Shown: positions 12,426 through 23,300 of the stretch, one piece after another
How positions within the stretch are numbered: the first letter of the stretch is position 1
Layout of the letters: each line of letters opens with the position of its first letter
DNA from: Apium graveolens
Taxonomy: Eukaryota; Streptophyta; Magnoliopsida; Apiales; Apiaceae
Length of the DNA stretch: 64,000 nucleotides
Reading direction: 5' to 3'
Assembly: GCF_009905375.1 (NCBI RefSeq)
Contig: NC_133653.1
Coordinates: 58,230,673 to 58,294,672, forward strand
Made by a program: the position numbers and the translations under genes
Notes under the pieces: model-generated
What the model was told of the DNA's origin: nothing
What the model saw: the letters and a program-made list of their open reading frames with translations, nothing else
Database searches by the model: none

Positions 12426-12680
12426 AACCATGTACGTAATATATTTATCAAATTATTGCTCCATTCATTAACATCTTTATCATATTATTGTTGATAAAAG
12501 TCTTCCATGGTATACTTAAATGACTGGAATACTTTTCATAATTTAAAATATTTAAATACTAATAGCTTCTTTTTCTACATAGAACAAATATTTGCTTGTA
12601 ATGGGATCACATGTATAAGGGAGCATTTGCAGACCTTAAAATCCAATACAATGATGTACTATTTAGTGATTGACACATGG
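12426..12680. other. AT-rich interval left of the solo LTR
   Basis: I see no gene or repeat end in it apart from the first copy of the CATGG duplication at 12676-12680. A 71-codon frame at 12507 is unremarkable. Confidence 0.4.
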
Positions 12681-15600
12681 TGTAATATCCCTAAATCCGG
12701 GGTCAGGATTGGGTGTCACTAAACAACTTTAAACAATATAATCCTGTATAAAAAAACAAATATACAGATAACCCCTCATTATTACGGATCGTTTACAGGT
12801 TATAGTATAAAACAAAAATCTAACCTTCTAAAATTTATAATAACTAAATATAATTTTATTACCTCTTTACTAACTTCCTCATCTTAATCACTCTGACACC
12901 TTCAACTTCTTTCAAGTGTGATCTTTCCACTTTTTCTATCTATTAAGAGCTATTCACTTTTATCCTCATTTGATACTAAAAGAAATAAGAATTCACAAAG
13001 CAAGAGTGACGCAAAATGCCCAGCAAGTATCATAATTGGCTTCCAGGTATCATATCAAAAAAACTTCTGGAAACAATCTTTAAATGATTTCAAATACATT
13101 TTTATTTATTTAAAGCAGTTGAGCGAATAAAAACATCGGCCCTCATTGGCCTTTAATCATAAATCACATTTTTCTGTAAAAGAACAGTGAACGTTTCACT
13201 GATTCATCTCTTAAATCAAATCTTTGTTTATTTTTGTAATCATAAACTTTCCAAGAAGGAATGCCGTTAATGGCGATCAATAATAAATTAGATTGGATAC
13301 TAGAACCAACATATGCCCTATAACCTGCTGATCAGTCAGGGTATCTGTATAGACTCACCAACATATAGGGTACCCAGGCACTATGGCCACCGTAATTAAG
13401 GGTCCAGCCATTTCTGACCCTTAGGGTCCAGCTCATTCCTAGCCCTCATCGTAACCATCCAGTTCATATAGTATTTTGATGAAAACTATTTTTGGTTAAA
13501 ACATCATGTTTTAGGGTTCGCAAATAACCCAAAATAATAGGTATTTTCTCAAGATATCACAATTCATACTAAGGACCAAGAACAAAAAGGTACTTGCATA
13601 ATTAAGAGTAATTGTAGCGAAATATAAAACATTTAACTATTCTGAATTTAGAATAGGGAAGAAATACTTGCAGTATATCAAAAGAAAGTTAATGATTATT
13701 TACCTCAATTGATAACCCCTGATCTTTAACTATCTGCCATATCACTCAGTCCTGATGTATTTGTATTACCATGGACAGGCTACCTGACCTTTCTTGTCAA
13801 TCACCATTTTAGGTTTATCTCTACTATGTATCCACTCGTTTCATTACTACACGTAATCAGGCTTTACTTTTACAATCTCTGTCTGGATTTGAATGCCTCG
13901 AACTATGTGTATCTATCATAAAAGATACCATTCAATTAACTTACAATATATAATTGTCTAGTCTAAAGGTTTATCCCTATCGTCTACCTGCCCGATTATA
14001 ACAGATAAGGATCATCTTTTATCATATAAAGTTTAATAGACATGAGGACTCATAATTCACATAACAAATATGCACATAAGGCACGTATCACATATTTCAT
14101 ATAATATATAACTCAGTTCGTCAAAACATTCGACTCGGTATGTTCAAAACTGAAATCGAGTCGAAATACAAATTTTACAATAATTACGCGACTCAGAAGC
14201 GTTTACAAAATTAAGCGACATTTCGAAACGAAAGATTTTATGTCTTGCAAGTATTTTTAATAGAAGCAGGATATTTTTCTGAGTCTAGACACGTTCGTTT
14301 CGTACTAAACGGACGAACGGTCTATTTAATATGAATTTTTGAACAAATTTTCGGAATCGACACGGGTCTCTGAATCATTTTATAATTAATTAATAGGGTA
14401 CGGACACCCGAATATGACTTTAAAATCATTTAATACTAATTATCGAGCCTTGAAAATAATATAAAAAAAGTATTTTAAAGCTCGAAACTATTTTTCAGAA
14501 ATTTTAAAACAAAATAAAATAAAATAATTTAATTATTAAATCAATTAAAATCAATTAATAATTAATTAAATTAAATAGCCAATTAATATTAAATTAATCA
14601 ATTAATTAGAATAAATAAAAACTAATTAAAATTAATTAATAAATTAAATTCATTTTTAAATAAATAAATAATTAAAAATAATTTTCTGAATTTAAAAATA
14701 ATTAAATAAAAATATTTCTGATTTTTAAATTAACAAAATATCATTTTTAAAGTATTTTTAAACAACAGGTCAAACTGCAAGGTTTTAAAACTAAAATATT
14801 ACAAATACAAAATTTGCAAAAACTCGAGGGCTAAACTGTAATTGTTACAGTTGTCTTCCCTGGTCGCCGGAGAAGCCATGTCCGCTGTCCAAAAGCTTTT
14901 CCGGCGACGACCACAACCATCTAGAATTGCACCAGTTTAACAGTGTGTGTTCCTCTTGTTAACATGAATCGATCTGTAGAGGCAAAACAATCGAAAAATC
15001 AACGAATTGAACGGAATATCAATCTGAAAATTCCGCTGCCGCTTCGATCCGTTTTCCGATCATCCCTTTTCAGTAATCGTTTGTTTATTACGCATATATC
15101 ATTCGAATCATCTTTCGACGATCTACAACTTGGTACAATCAATTTCAAACTATAACCCCTAACAAAGAAACGCCCAATTTCCAATTGCAAATATTCATAG
15201 CTATAAACCCTAGTTCTTCAATTCGAGAATCAAACAGTAATTTGAACATGTTATTGAACTCCAAATCAGTCATATAATATACCAAAATGATTAGGACAAA
15301 ATTATTTACATGATTCAAGCATCAAATCATATGAACAATAACATCAAAAATTCCTATTTTAATTAATAATTAATTCAAAATAAAATAAATAAATAAGATC
15401 AAAACCTTGATTTCTGCACTGAAATTGATGGTTGATTCAGAAAGAGCTTTTCGAGAGCTTCAATTTGATATATGGCACGTTCGATTCTGAGTTCGGTAAC
15501 GTCTTCGTTTGTGGGTTTGATTCTCAAGAATGCAATGATTTTACGGGTTTTTCTCTGTAATTTCTATGTTTGTACTAATCGATTATGATTATACGAATAA

Positions 15601-16276
15601 AATGAAATAAGAAATAGGCTATTTATATTTATGGAAGATTAATACCAGTTGGATCGTATTGGATCGAAAAATAAGTTACTTAGCCGTTAAGTAACTACAA
15701 AAACATTCCGATTTGATACCCGTATTGGATAATTATCCAAACCGGGCTTCTTATAAAATACTTTATACGAAAATAATGTAATAATATCCCGTCTTTCGAG
15801 AATACGGGTTTTATTAATATATCGAAATGATTATCGTATCGAAAATTTTGCGCCGGGACGCGTACGGGTCAAACCGTACTCCGGATCGAAAAAGTTAAAA
15901 CACGGAAAATGTCCGGAATTATAAAATCAGTTTAGGAAGGAGTTTTCCGAAGAATTTCGGATTGTAAAAACATAAATATGGTTGAAGTTGGACGATTCCC
16001 AACTTTATAAAATTGTTTTGTAATTATTCAGAAAATAATTAAAAAATTCATAAATCATTATAAAATCATATAACAGTCCAAAAATTACCATGAAAATACC
16101 ATAATTATCTATATTTTATTCTGGACATAATAAAATTAAAATACGCATATCTTATCACATATAAACATATAAATATTAATATCTATCATCAAATAATTCA
16201 CCAAAAAATCACATAATAATCACATAATAATTATTTATTGATAAAAATAATTACACGCTATGCCCCGAATATTACA
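12681..16276. mobile_element. 3.6-kb solo LTR of a gypsy element
   Basis: The insert begins TGTAATATCCC and ends CCCGAATATTACA, so the termini are a perfect 8-bp inverted repeat TGTAATAT/ATATTACA with TG...CA ends. It is bounded by the 5-bp duplication CATGG at 12676-12680 and 16277-16281. No protein domain or internal LTR repeat is visible. The length and G+C-rich patch (about 14855-14925) resemble the chromovirus LTR at 6447. Minus orientation is more likely, because that patch then lies in the first half as it does there. A DNA transposon with short TIRs is a weaker alternative. Confidence 0.8.
14510..14725. repeat. AATTAA-type low-complexity tract
   Basis: About 200 bp are composed almost entirely of AATTAAT, AATAAA and TTAATTAA words inside the solo LTR. 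Confidence 0.8.
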
Positions 16277-16309
16277 CATGGTCTGTAATTTTGAACGAAA
16301 GCAAAAACT

Positions 16310-16879
16310 TGTTATGGATTAAAACTACTATATATAATTGCTGTATTTAATACTAAGGAACGTGAGCTCCAAGGCTCGATTTGACTGCTCTTGTGTCTCG
16401 TGACTCGATCTGCCTTAACAAGATGCCTACGTACCTTGCTGATTGCCAAGGATCAAGTCAAAAAACGTAGTTCTGATTGGTGGGGGTGAGACCCCTTATA
16501 TAGATGTGGGAGTCCTTGAATTGGACTGGGGATAGGAGACTTGGTGGATAAGCCTCTGAATTAGGATAGACTTAGGAGTCCTAGGAAGTAGGAAGCTGAT
16601 TCCTTATCTTTTTAGGTCCCCTTGAGGCTAATCTCTAAGGATTTATATCCTCATCGGGACTCTTTTCAACATGTGATTTCTCCCTTATTAATTAATTACG
16701 AAATTAATTAATAATCAGGGCTTTTGGGCCTTTTTTATTCCATCAGACCTGATCTGGTCCATCAGGCTTAACCTTTCTGGTCTGAGTATCATATATCTTT
16801 TTATTGGGCCTGGCAGCCCACAGTTTGTACAATTAATGCAGTATTTAATTATACAAACATAATTTATTTATCCCTATCA
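16310..16879 (-). repeat. 3' LTR of the Tat element
   Basis: This 570-bp LTR reads TGATAGGG...CCATAACA on the minus strand. A TATA box (TATATAAGG on the minus strand) is at 16494-16503. It matches 26110-26679 except for two bases by eye. Confidence 0.96.
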
Positions 16880-16897
16880 TTTGCCCCCCAACTTTTG
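16880..16897 (-). promoter_or_regulatory. Polypurine tract of the Tat element
   Basis: On the minus strand the sequence directly before the 3' LTR reads AAAAGTTGGGGGGCAAA, a purine-dominated run ending one step from the TG of the LTR. It is the plus-strand primer site. Confidence 0.75.
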
Positions 16898-17009
16898 GGA
16901 AACATTGATTAGGTTTCGCAGAAGTTAAGTCTATTTGTTCCCTTACAGGGTTTCGTTTTTTCCGTAAAGTGTGGAGCGACCTACACATTCACAACGAATT
17001 TTTCCTTTT

Positions 17010-17280
17010 ATTCAGGAATTATCTTAATTTCCAGGAATTTTTCCCTTATTTCCGGGATTTTTCCCTTAATTTCTGGATTTTTCCCTTAATTTCTGGGATT
17101 TATCCTAATTTTTCTGGATTTTCCCTTAATTTCTGGGATTTATCCTAATTTTTCTGGATTTTTCCCTTAATTTCTGGGATTTATCCTAATTTTTCTGGAT
17201 TTTTCCCTTAATTTCTGGGATTTATCCTAATTTTCTGGATTTTTCCCTTAATTTCTAGATTTTATCCCTAAATTTCTGGC
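17010..17280. repeat. Tandem repeat 1 in the Tat 3' spacer
   Basis: A unit of about 41 bp, containing CTTAATTTCTGGGATTTATC and a TTTTTCTGGATTTTTCC half, is repeated about four times from 17080, with degenerate half-units on both sides. Such arrays between pol and the 3' LTR are typical of Tat and Ogre elements. Confidence 0.85.
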
Positions 17281-17285
17281 TTAAA

Positions 17286-17800
17286 ATGGATCAGAATGCA
17301 TGCAAAATCGACCAGGATGCATCCAAATCGATCAGGATGCAACCAAATCGATCAGGATTCCTGATCGATTTAGCTCAGGATCTTACACTCCGGTCGACGA
17401 AATTCCTGATCGAATTAGCTCAGGATCTTATACTCTGGTCGACGAAATTCCTGATCGATTTCGATCAGGACTCTGATCGAATTAAGTGACTTTTGACCAG
17501 TCTGATCGAATAGTATATCGATCAGAACTTTCTTCTATGTCGATCAGGACTCTGATCGATCTTAGCGTTTTTCTTCCTTCTTGCTCGACTGAGGAATCGG
17601 TCAGGATCTTTTCCGGATCGATCAGGACTCTGATCGAACTTATGGGATTTCTTCCCTTCTGTTCGAATGAGTTATCGATCAGGATCCTTTTTTTGCGTCG
17701 ATCAGGACTCTGATCGATCTTAGGGGATTTCTACCCTCCTGTTCGAATGAGATATCGATCAGGATTCCTGTTTTTGCGTCGATCAGGACTCTGATTGGTC
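17286..17800. repeat. Tandem repeat 2: about 80-bp units with a CGATCAG dyad
   Basis: The dyad CGATCAG-GACT-CTGATCG occurs at about 17462, 17541, 17619, 17699 and 17780 (last copy imperfect), a spacing of 78-81 bp. Between copies lie related CTTCT/GTTCGAATGAG and GATCAGGAT segments. Upstream, at 17286-17460, shorter GATCAGGAT and GATCGATTTAGCTC units form a second array with about 46-bp spacing. The array ends about 140 bp before the TATA box of the antisense gene. Confidence 0.85.
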
Positions 17801-17942
17801 CAGTTTAAAATTCTGGTCGATTTTTGACCATTCACTTTCCATAGGAGCTTCTAGATTATTCCTGATATTTCTAGTAGATGGGCTTTTAGGTTGGGCCTGT
17901 CTAAATGGGCCTAGAAACGCCTCGTATTCCGAGCTTTTCGCC

Positions 17943-17980
17943 TATATAAGTGTAGTGTGAAGTGAGAATCCTCACTTCAC
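17943..17980 (+). promoter_or_regulatory. Core promoter of the antisense Tat gene
   Basis: TATATAAG at 17943-17950 is followed at 17957-17980 by a perfect 10-bp inverted repeat, GTGAAGTGAG-AATC-CTCACTTCAC. A start site about 30 bp after the TATA box would fall inside the hairpin. The ATG at 18120 would then have a leader of about 145 nt. The promoter call is inference from position and motif. Confidence 0.6.
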
Positions 17981-18119
17981 TTCTCATTTCTCATTTTCTC
18001 CCATAAACTTCTCTAGAGTTCTCCCTTTGAGTAGGCGATTTCCGGCGAGCTCACAGCCACCGTAGCTCCACCGTTTTTCAAGCATTCCTGGGTTTCAAGC
18101 TTTTAAACGAAGCACATCA

Positions 18120-19975
18120 ATGGCGGATCGCGAATTGGCTCGTTTGCAGAAGATGAATGTCTCTAAAAGAGGTACAAACATTCAAATTCAATCTCCATAT
18201 ACTTCCCTCATTGATATGATCAACTCGAGAGGTGATGAATATCCTTCTCTATCTGAGTTAGATTCATATAATCATGGTAACACTTTTCATGAGTTAGATG
18301 GTAGAATAGAGTTCATGAACACCCTGTACAGACTTCCACCCCACCTTAGGATTACTCCAGCCGCCCCTGGGGATAGGACTTGTAATTGGGAGGGGGATAC
18401 CCTGTTCATTTATCGAGGAGCCCTGACCGCAGGTCTTAGGTTCCTATTCCACGAATTTATTCCTCGTTTATTAGCCGATGTACAAGTCAACCCTTGTCAA
18501 CTCCCTCCCAACGCCTGGAGGAATATTATCTGTTTTATGGTCCTTTGTCTTAGGAATAGCTTCCCTCTTTCCGTAGCTGTCTTTAGGAAAGTTTTTCAAT
18601 TCTATAATAGTTCTATGAGTCAGCCGGGATGGGTTTTAATTCGCCAACGGCCCAAAATTCCCCATATCTTTGATAGTAATTCTATAGTCGAGAACAACCC
18701 TAAATGGAGGGATGAGTTTGTTAGGCTGACCTGGGCTGGGGGTGATTGGGCCACACTCTTCCGTAGGCCATTTTGCAAAGTTTCAGATGGTAGTCCTGGT
18801 AGCATCAGATTAACTGATGAGGAGGAGGTGGCCTACCAAGCCTTAATTTCAGACGATGGGAAAACAGACACCTGGACCCTTTTAGAGGAGTTTTCCTTGA
18901 AGAAAGTTGGTCTCTCCCAGGCCAGTGATAAGGGTAAACTTATACCTGCAAAATTATTTTTCCTTCTCTTTAACCGTACTTTTTCTTTTTTCTGGATTTT
19001 AATATTCCTTCTGCTTTTCCTTTCAGCTTGTGAGGCTATTAATAACGTCAATAGGCCCAAGGAGGGGGAATCTGGCCGCCAGAAGAGGGCCAAGTTAAAC
19101 AGGGATCCCAGGAGCAAACCTGACGGTCCTACTTTCCTTAAGCCCCACGTCCCGGTGGTCGAGCTGGGGGACGATGTGGATCCTCCACTTAAGGCACATT
19201 CCTTCAGGCCTAACTGGGGCTTCAGGAGGAGCGATACGGTGGTTGGATCCACCAAACATGCCAAGGATTGGTCGTACCATTCCATCACTCCCCATGATTT
19301 CACTGACATTGTTACGGGGAGTGATGTCGAGACTATTGAGCTTCTGGGCTCTCAAGCCCAAGCTGCGGTAATTTTCTTTTTTCTTCTCTTCCTTTTGTGA
19401 ATTTCAACTTTTCTTGTATCCCAATGAATTTGCGCCAACTCATACATATTTCTTTGCAGAGTAATACCTATTTCCAGGCGGCCCTACATCAGGCTAGATC
19501 TTGGAAGGGTAACTCTGATGTTTTTGAAAAGGAGATGAAGAAGTGGGAGGAGAGAGCCAAGGTCCTAGAGAAGAAGCTGGACACGAAGAAAGAGGAGCTG
19601 GCTAAGGCTCATTCCGAGCTGGTGAAACTTAGGAGCGATAAGGATAAGCTCATTGATGACTACATGGATTCTGACAAGTTTAAGAATCTCATGGAGATTC
19701 ATGATGAGGGTCTTTATTCCCTACAGTTCACTCAGGGATGGGATGCGGCCGTGAAGGCTGTTTCTGAGAAGTACCCGGGCTTAGTCGACCCTAAGGACTT
19801 TATAAGTCCTGAGCAGGCTGAGTCAGAGGACAGCATAGACGCCCTCTTCGACTCTCCTCAGCCAGATGATCGCATCTTGGATCCTAACACTGCTTCTCCT
19901 CCCGCTTCTCCTGCGAAGGATGCCGAAGGTGCTGACAAGGAGAAAGAGAATGAAGGCCCCCGCATGGAGGAGTAG
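18120..19975 (+). CDS. Antisense extra ORF of the Tat element, Transposase_28-like protein, three exons
   Basis: The gene runs opposite to gag-pol. Two introns have standard borders: 18934-19026 (93 bp, GTAAAC...TTTCAG, phase 1) and 19368-19459 (92 bp, GTAATT...TTGCAG, phase 0). Exons 18120-18933, 19027-19367 and 19460-19975 encode about 556 aa. The first 270 residues, with conserved Trp/Pro/Phe positions such as FYNSS and GGDW, resemble the Pfam family of putative gypsy-type transposon proteins (PF04195); this is from memory. After exon 2 comes a Lys/Glu-rich coiled coil (around KMKKWEERAKVLEKKLDTKK-type sequence), then an acidic tail. The ATG has a good context (TCAATGGCG). Known Tat antisense ORFs have no proven function; none is claimed here. 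Confidence 0.82.
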
Positions 19976-20358
19976 TTTTTCACTTTGCAATTTCATCCCT
20001 AATTTATGCCTGAACTTTTGTTTGTACCAGAATTTATTACCCTTCGGGGCTATTTATATGCTATTCTCCTTATTCGCATCTTTTTTATCTTTCCGATACT
20101 TTAATGTGCATTCAAACTTGAACTAATTAGCCACGCAAGTGCTATCACAACTCAAACATCCATAGGCTGAAATAATTTCGATTTCTTCAGTTTGAAGTCT
20201 GGTTTTTCAAAACCTTACATAGCATGGGTTCGACCCTCTTCAATAATAACTAGACAATGTAAATTCTACTGGAATATAAAATCCTATGCAAGCAAAGCTT
20301 CCAGGTGCTTTTAAACCTACTTGTCACAATGACAAGTGAGAATCGTACTTCGCCTATC
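19976..20358. other. Spacer between the 3' ends of the antisense gene and gag-pol
   Basis: The two genes converge here with 383 bp between stop codons. I see no further gene. The antisense transcript's polyadenylation site presumably lies here, but I cannot point to a convincing signal. Confidence 0.5.
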
Positions 20359-23300
20359 TTACACGTAGTAAACCTTCAGGTTTTGTGCGTGCCAGGTCCT
20401 CGGGACTTCAAAACCATCCATAGTCTCGAGCTTGTAGGTTCCTCTACCTTGAACACTCTTGACTCTGTACGGCCCTTCCCAATTTGGGGCAAGCTTCCCT
20501 TTTTGTCCTACACCAGATGCTTCTATCTTCCTCAAGACTAGATCGCCTTGTTTAAAAAACCTTTCTTTAACCCTTAAGTTATAGTAGAATGAAGCTTTTT
20601 TCTGATATTCTACTATCTTTGCATGTGCTTTATCTCGCACTTCATCAATTAAATCCAGGGCTAATCTCTGCCCTTCCTCGTTTTCTTTCTCATCGAAAGC
20701 CTGAATCCTTGGAGAGGAATGTGATATCTCTACGGGAACTACTGCTTCCGCCCCATATGCCAACATGAAAGGAGTTGCATCTGTCGTAACTCTACAAGTA
20801 GTCCTATAGGCCCATAATACGGGAAGTATCTCATCCACCCAATTATTTCTCGACTTTTCGATCCTCTTCTTTAGTCCATCCAGGATTATCCGATTTGCTA
20901 CCTCCGCTTGCCCATTGGCTTGCGGGTGAGCCACAGAGGTGAACCGTAACTCAATTTCATTTTCTTCGCAATACTTCTTGAATTCCTCGTTGTTGAATTG
21001 TGTTCCATTGTCAGTGACGAGGATACGGGGAATTCCATATCGGCACATAATGTTTTCCCACAGGAATTGTGCAACTTGCTTAGTTGTGATCTTGGCCAAA
21101 GGTTTGGCTTCGATCCACTTGGTGAAATAATCAATGGCTACAATCAGAAACTTCCTTTGTGCCGTGGCCATAGGAAAAGGCCCTAGAATATCCATCCCCC
21201 ACATTGCAAAGGGAATAGGCGAGTTGATAGAGGTCAGCATCTCGGGGGGTTGTCTAAAAACTGGTGCATGCTTCTGACAGCGATCACACTTCTTCACATA
21301 TTCTTTGGCATCAGCCATCATTTCTGGCCAATAAAAGCCTAAACGGGTTATCTTATGAGCTAAGGCTCTGCCCCCCAAGTGTTGTCCACAAATACCTTCA
21401 TGCACTTCCTCAAGAGCCAAGCGTGCCTCATCGGGCCTGAGACACCTTAAGTAAGGAACCACGAAAGATCTTTTATATAGAATCCCATCTATCAAAGAGT
21501 ACCTTAGTGCTCGAACAGTTAACTTTCGTGCCTCAGCTGCATCGCTTGGCAACCATCCAGTTTGAATGTGAGCCTTAATGGGATCGATCCATGACGTTCC
21601 CAGGCCTATGGGAGCCACAAGCTTAACATCTATGCTTCGCGTCTTTAAAACACGGAAGTATACACTTCCTGAACTTTCTTCTATCTCAGATGAAGCAAAC
21701 TTTGATAGCGCATCTGCCTTAACATTTTCTTCCCTTGGAATGTGTTCAACATGACATTCATCAAATTGTGTCATCACAGCCCTTACTAGGCGGACATACT
21801 TAGCCATCATACCATCCCTTGCCTCAAATTCTCCCTTTACCTGGGATATGATCAGCTTTGAGTCTCCACGGACCTTTAAATTTTTGACTCTAAGTGTCCC
21901 AGCTAGACCAAGGCCAGCTATCAGGGCTTCATATTCTGCCTCGTTATTCGTGGTTGGGAAGTCTAGCTTCATGGCATACTCAATTAAGAACCCATCAGGG
22001 CTTTGCAAAACCAACCCTGCTCCACTGGAGTTTGTTTTTGATGCTCCATCAAAATAGAGAACCCAATACTCTTTATCATCCTTCTCCTTGCTTTCATTAT
22101 CAACTCCCTTGTCTTGAGTTATGGTATCTTCCTGCCCCCCGACTTCTTGGTTGGGTATGGTACATTCCACCACGAAGTCAGCTAGTGCCTGGGCTTTTAT
22201 CGCCGTACGTGGCTTATACTTGAGATCGAACTCTCCCAGCTCTATTGCCCACTTAATCAATCTCCCACTTGCCTTGGGACTATGAATGATGTTTCTCAGG
22301 GGCTGATTCGTTAGCACCTCAATCTGGTGAGCCTGAAAATAAGGACGCAGCTTTCTCGAAGCCATTACCAAGGCTAGAGCGAATTTCTCAATAGTTGAAT
22401 AATTCAACTCAGCACCATGCAAGATTTTGCTGACATAGTATACGGGTTTCTGGACTTTCAGCTCCTCCTTAACCAACACCGCGCTCAAGGCGCTCTCTGA
22501 AACAGCCAAGTACAAAAATAAAACTTCATTCAGAACTGGCTTGGCCAACAACGGGGCCTGGCTCATATACTTCTTTAACTCTTCAAATGCCTTCTGATTT
22601 TCCTCACTCCATACAAAGTCTTTGATGTTCTTTAGTGACTTGAAGAATGACAAGCACTTGTCTCCTGACTTGGAGATGAATTGTCCTAGCGCAGCAACCC
22701 TTCCTGTGAGCTTCTGAACATCCTTAATAGTTTTTGGGGGTTCCATGTCCAGGATTGCCTTTATCTTATCGGGGTTAGCCTCAATTCCCCTCTTTGAGAC
22801 CATCAATCCCAAGAATTTTCCAGATCCTACTCCGAAAGCACACTTCGTAGGATTCAACATCATCTTGTGGTACCTCAGGACCTCAAAAGCTTCCCTCAAA
22901 TGGGCTATATGATCAGTCTTTACTAGACTCTTGACTAACATGTCATCAACATAGACTTCCATAGTCTTACCAATAAGATCCTTAAAAATTCTATTCACCA
23001 ACCTTTGATAGGTGGCTCCTGCATTCTTGAGACCAAACGCCATAACAAGATAACAATAAACACCAAAGTCAGTGATAAATGATACCTTTGGAATGTCATC
23101 CTTATGCATTTTGATCTGGTTGTATCCGCTAAACCCATCCATGAAACTCAGCATCTCATGTCCAGCGGTGGCATCAATCAAAGTATCAATTCTAGGCAGC
23201 GGAAAACAGTCTTTGGGGCATGCATCATTCAGATCGGTGAAGTCTATACACATCCTCCACTTTCCATTAGCCTTCTTCACCATTACAGGGTTTGCTAACC

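Noticed and set aside
12681..16276. Large MITE or other DNA transposon instead of an LTR
   Set aside because: The 8-bp TIR with 5-bp duplication could fit, but TG...CA ends, 3.6-kb length, no transposase and resemblance to the chromovirus LTR favour a solo LTR.
18833..19361. Minus-strand frames of 88-158 codons under the antisense gene
   Set aside because: They are shadows of the three-exon + strand gene, whose splice borders and continuous protein are far better supported.
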